DNA from: a virus
DNA: 39,012 bases
IMG/VR virus record: IMGVR_UViG_3300043331_001631
Location: 1-39,012 of that record
Reading direction: 5' to 3' (one strand)
Below, piece by piece: positions 37,663 through 39,012 of this stretch (position 1 is the first letter of the stretch; the number at the start of each line of letters is the position of its first letter). Under the pieces are notes generated by a model. That model made no database searches. It worked only from the letters and a program-made list of their open reading frames with translations, and was not told where the DNA came from. Both the position numbers and the translations under genes were made by a program.

Positions 37663-37931
37663 CCCCGGATTCGGTCAGCGAGCGGCGGAGCGGTCAAGAG
37701 CGGCGGCAGGCCGAGCAGCCCGTCGCCGCGGACCGCCGGGCGCGGCCGCGGCGCACCGAGGACGCCGGCGTGCAGGCCGAGTGGGAGGACGTCCGCTGCC
37801 GCCACTGCAAGCGGCTCCTAGCCAAGATCACCCGCGACGCCCTGACAGCACGGGCGATGGCGGAGCTAAAATGCGGGTCGTGCAACACGCTGAACTACTT
37901 GGTCGGGCACGTGGACGAGGCGACGACATGA
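37656..37931 (+). CDS. Com-like zinc-finger protein
   Basis: 91 residues from a GTG inside the protease end. A disordered Arg/Gln-rich start leads to VRCRHCKRLLAK and ELKCGSCNTLNYL, the four-Cys pattern of Mu Com and its relatives. Com binds RNA to stimulate mom translation in Mu; here, next to head genes, the target is unknown. The last 14 residues coincide with the 42-bp repeat at 37890-37931. Confidence 0.7.
   Translation: MLTPDSVSERRSGQERRQAEQPVAADRRARPRRTEDAGVQAEWEDVRCRHCKRLLAKITRDALTARAMAELKCGSCNTLNYLVGHVDEATT
37890..37931 (+). repeat. 42-bp direct repeat, first copy
   Basis: It encodes the end of the Com-like protein and the ATGA junction. The copy at 38284-38325 matches 39 of 42 bases, with the last 24 identical. 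The two copies bracket the accessory gene at 37928. Confidence 0.9.
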
Positions 37932-38263
37932 ATCGACGCGAGCTGCTCAAGGTGCCCGGCATGATCGGCGCGGCCGCCGTGGCCGCCGCGTGGATACCGT
38001 CATCACGGCGCTATGGTCACGTCACAGTCGAAAGTCACTTGATTCACTACCGGAGGACGGGTGAATTCCTGCATGTCCACCTCGATGGCGTAGACGTCAC
38101 GGTGATCTGCGCCGAGGCCGACGATATAGCCGGCGTGGTTCGACTAATTCCACGCGACGACGCCGATTACCGGTTCTGGGAAAAGCGAGGTGTGATCGTG
38201 GGTGCCAGCGAGATCAAAGTACGTGGGCTCGTCCTGATTGCCCCAGGGGCACCGTTGCGCTAA
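37928..38263 (+). CDS. Accessory protein with twin-arginine signal
   Basis: 111 residues from an ATGA overlap. The start NRRELLKVPGMIGAAAVAAA has twin Arg, a hydrophobic stretch and Ala residues, as in Tat signals. The mature part is a beta-rich domain (VTVESHLIHYRRTGEFLHVH, VICAEADDIAGVVRLIPRDD). Base use is more AT-rich than neighbours, and the gene is bracketed by direct repeats. It is probably an acquired cargo gene. Function unknown. Confidence 0.6.
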   Translation: MNRRELLKVPGMIGAAAVAAAWIPSSRRYGHVTVESHLIHYRRTGEFLHVHLDGVDVTVICAEADDIAGVVRLIPRDDADYRFWEKRGVIVGASEIKVRGLVLIAPGAPLR

Positions 38264-38285
38264 CCCGTCCATCCGTTAATACACT
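38255..38285 (+). promoter_or_regulatory. Promoter-like element after the accessory gene
   Basis: TTGCGC (38255-38260) is followed by TAACCCGTCCATCCGT and then TAATAC or TACACT (38277-38285). The same words occur at 38747-38776 (TTGAAC, TAGCCCGACCATCCGT, TATACT), so this looks like an older copy of the capsid promoter. Its -10 spacing is less regular. Confidence 0.5.
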
Positions 38286-38325
38286 CAACTACCTGGTCGG
38301 CCACGTGGACGAGGCGACGACATGA
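38284..38325 (+). repeat. 42-bp direct repeat, second copy
   Basis: It repeats the Com-like 3' end without a coding role; its ATGA is the start of the next gene. Three mismatches are seen against the first copy, at repeat positions 3, 10 and 18. Confidence 0.9.
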
Positions 38326-38570
38326 GCGATCTAGCAAGGCTGACGCGCGAGCTCGAGCTGTTCAAGAGCCAAACGTTCAAGTTCAACGCTGAAGCCGACA
38401 AATATCTCGCACAACGCGACGAGCTACTCGTCGCCGTGCGGGCTATTCTCGCCAACCCACACGGCTGCCCGATGTGTGATTCCGGGGTCCTTCGGAACCC
38501 GACTAAAGAGCATTGGGCGGCGTGTGGCTTCGCGATGGCAGTGGCCGCTGTCGCTCGCGTGGAACAGTGA
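38322..38570 (+). CDS. Small coiled-coil and zinc-knuckle protein
   Basis: 82 residues from an ATG in the second repeat copy. A helix (LARLTRELELFKSQTFKFNA) leads to a CPMC knuckle and a closing Ala-rich helix. Before the accessory gene arrived it would have followed the Com-like gene directly. Function unknown. Confidence 0.55.
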   Translation: MSDLARLTRELELFKSQTFKFNAEADKYLAQRDELLVAVRAILANPHGCPMCDSGVLRNPTKEHWAACGFAMAVAAVARVEQ

Positions 38571-38755
38571 CGCAGCACTTGTGTCAGCGGTGCTCGTGTG
38601 CCTGCGATTGTGGTCGCTCCGACGACTGCGCCTGGTGCGCGGCGTGTTGGCGATCCAAGGACTTTCGGCGCGACCTATTCAAACGACTGCAGGCGGCGCA
38701 TTCGTCGATGAGGCGCGCCATTCTGGAAATGAAAAGCAAGGAGCCATTGAACTAG
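38567..38755 (+). CDS. Very Cys-rich small protein
   Basis: 62 residues from a GTG in a GTGA overlap. The first 30 residues (HLCQRCSCACDCGRSDDCAW, then CAAC) contain nine Cys, followed by a basic helix (FRRDLFKRLQAAHSSMRRAI). The spacing suggests two or more zinc ions. It is the densest Cys cluster in the window. The capsid promoter begins inside its end. Confidence 0.6.
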   Translation: MTQHLCQRCSCACDCGRSDDCAWCAACWRSKDFRRDLFKRLQAAHSSMRRAILEMKSKEPLN

Positions 38756-38776
38756 CCCGACCATCCGTCGTATACT
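38747..38776 (+). promoter_or_regulatory. Capsid promoter (TTGAAC - 18 - TATACT)
   Basis: TTGAAC (38747-38752) and TATACT (38771-38776) are 18 bases apart. The transcript would have a leader of about 140 bases before the capsid ATG at 38925. A separate promoter for the most abundant virion protein is reasonable. Confidence 0.65.
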
Positions 38777-38785
38777 GATGACTCC

Positions 38786-38887
38786 AACGCGGCACGGCGC
38801 CGCGTTCCACAACTGAAACAGGCTCTTCGAAGCCGACCTGAGGCCAGAGCGTGGTGAGGCCCCGAACTCACGCGATGCTGGCCTTTT
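38786..38887 (+). ncRNA. Structured leader before the capsid gene
   Basis: Three stems are visible: AACGCGGC/GCCGCGTT (38786-38793 with 38799-38806), GGCT/AGCC (38821-38824 with 38831-38834) and a compound stem built from AGGCC/GGCCT (38841-38845 with 38880-38884), AGC/GCT and GTGAG/CTCAC (38854-38858 with 38867-38871). TTTT follows the last stem, so it looks like an intrinsic terminator or attenuator 37 bases before the capsid start. No riboswitch class fits by eye. Confidence 0.55.
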
Positions 38888-38924
38888 GTGCGTACAGCGC
38901 ACGGCGGGCCGAGGAGCACGTTTC

Positions 38925-39012
38925 ATGGATCCCAAGGCCCTTCGCGAGCAGCGGGCGAAACTGATCGCCGACGCGCGCGCCATCGCCGAGAAAGCCGCCG
39001 CCGAGACGCGCG
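38925..39012 (+). CDS. Major capsid protein, HK97 family (3' partial)
   Basis: Only the first 29 codons are present. The start has GAGGAG eight bases before it. MDPKALREQRAKLIADARAI continues as a charged helix, the typical scaffold-like start of HK97-type capsid proteins. It follows the prohead protease by 1.3 kb of small genes. The right edge cuts it. Confidence 0.75.
   Translation, partial: MDPKALREQRAKLIADARAIAEKAAAETR

Overview
This window is a temperate, siphovirus-type tailed phage of a GC-rich bacterium. It carries HK97-type head genes, a lambda-like tail-chaperone frameshift, a tape measure protein, a tyrosine integrase beside a tRNA fragment, and a Cro/repressor-like switch. Ribosome sites are AGGAGG-like, and most genes touch or overlap through ATGA, GTGA or TGATG junctions. 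Several exported proteins and a lipoprotein fit a diderm host. The PKD-domain lipoprotein and DnaA-like domain made me think of Acidobacteriota (Vicinamibacteria-like), but that is only a guess.

The map looks circularly permuted. The left edge starts inside a head-tail gene (gp10-like) and the right edge stops inside the major capsid gene, so only the rest of the capsid gene and a few connectors seem to be missing. Left to right the layout is: tail completion, two tube-like proteins, gpG/gpGT chaperone, tape measure, tail hub and fibre (1-7086); lysis cassette (7288-9833); a leftward accessory block with a PKD lipoprotein, an RHH regulator and small proteins (9837-11988); the integration region, with two perfect palindromes, candidate arm sites and a 50-base tRNA-Lys 3' half (11989-12314); leftward integrase and repressor-like genes (12315-14200); and a rightward early operon from cro (14333) to a convergent terminator near 25270. 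That operon holds DGQHR, HNH, RepA-like and HerA-like genes and many tiny zinc-binding proteins. Then come two short leftward genes, a second run of small genes including a C39-like peptidase (25963-27813), a fibre and SGNH-esterase module (27815-32237), an HNH/P-loop fusion, a candidate cos site, terminase subunits, portal, prohead protease, a Com-like gene, a recently inserted accessory gene, and a promoter with a structured leader ahead of the capsid gene.

The most unusual part is replication. A RecA/RepA-type ATPase has a DnaA domain I-like N-terminus. It is followed at once by a nearly symmetrical array of TGTCCACA boxes around an AT-richer core, and then by a small gene carrying a second copy of the ATPase's C-terminal winged-helix motif. 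I read this as a self-contained phage origin and initiator module. Other points of interest are a gene nested out of frame inside the HerA-like ATPase, a 42-bp repeat that brackets a Tat-signal accessory gene, and a terminator-like leader in front of the capsid gene.
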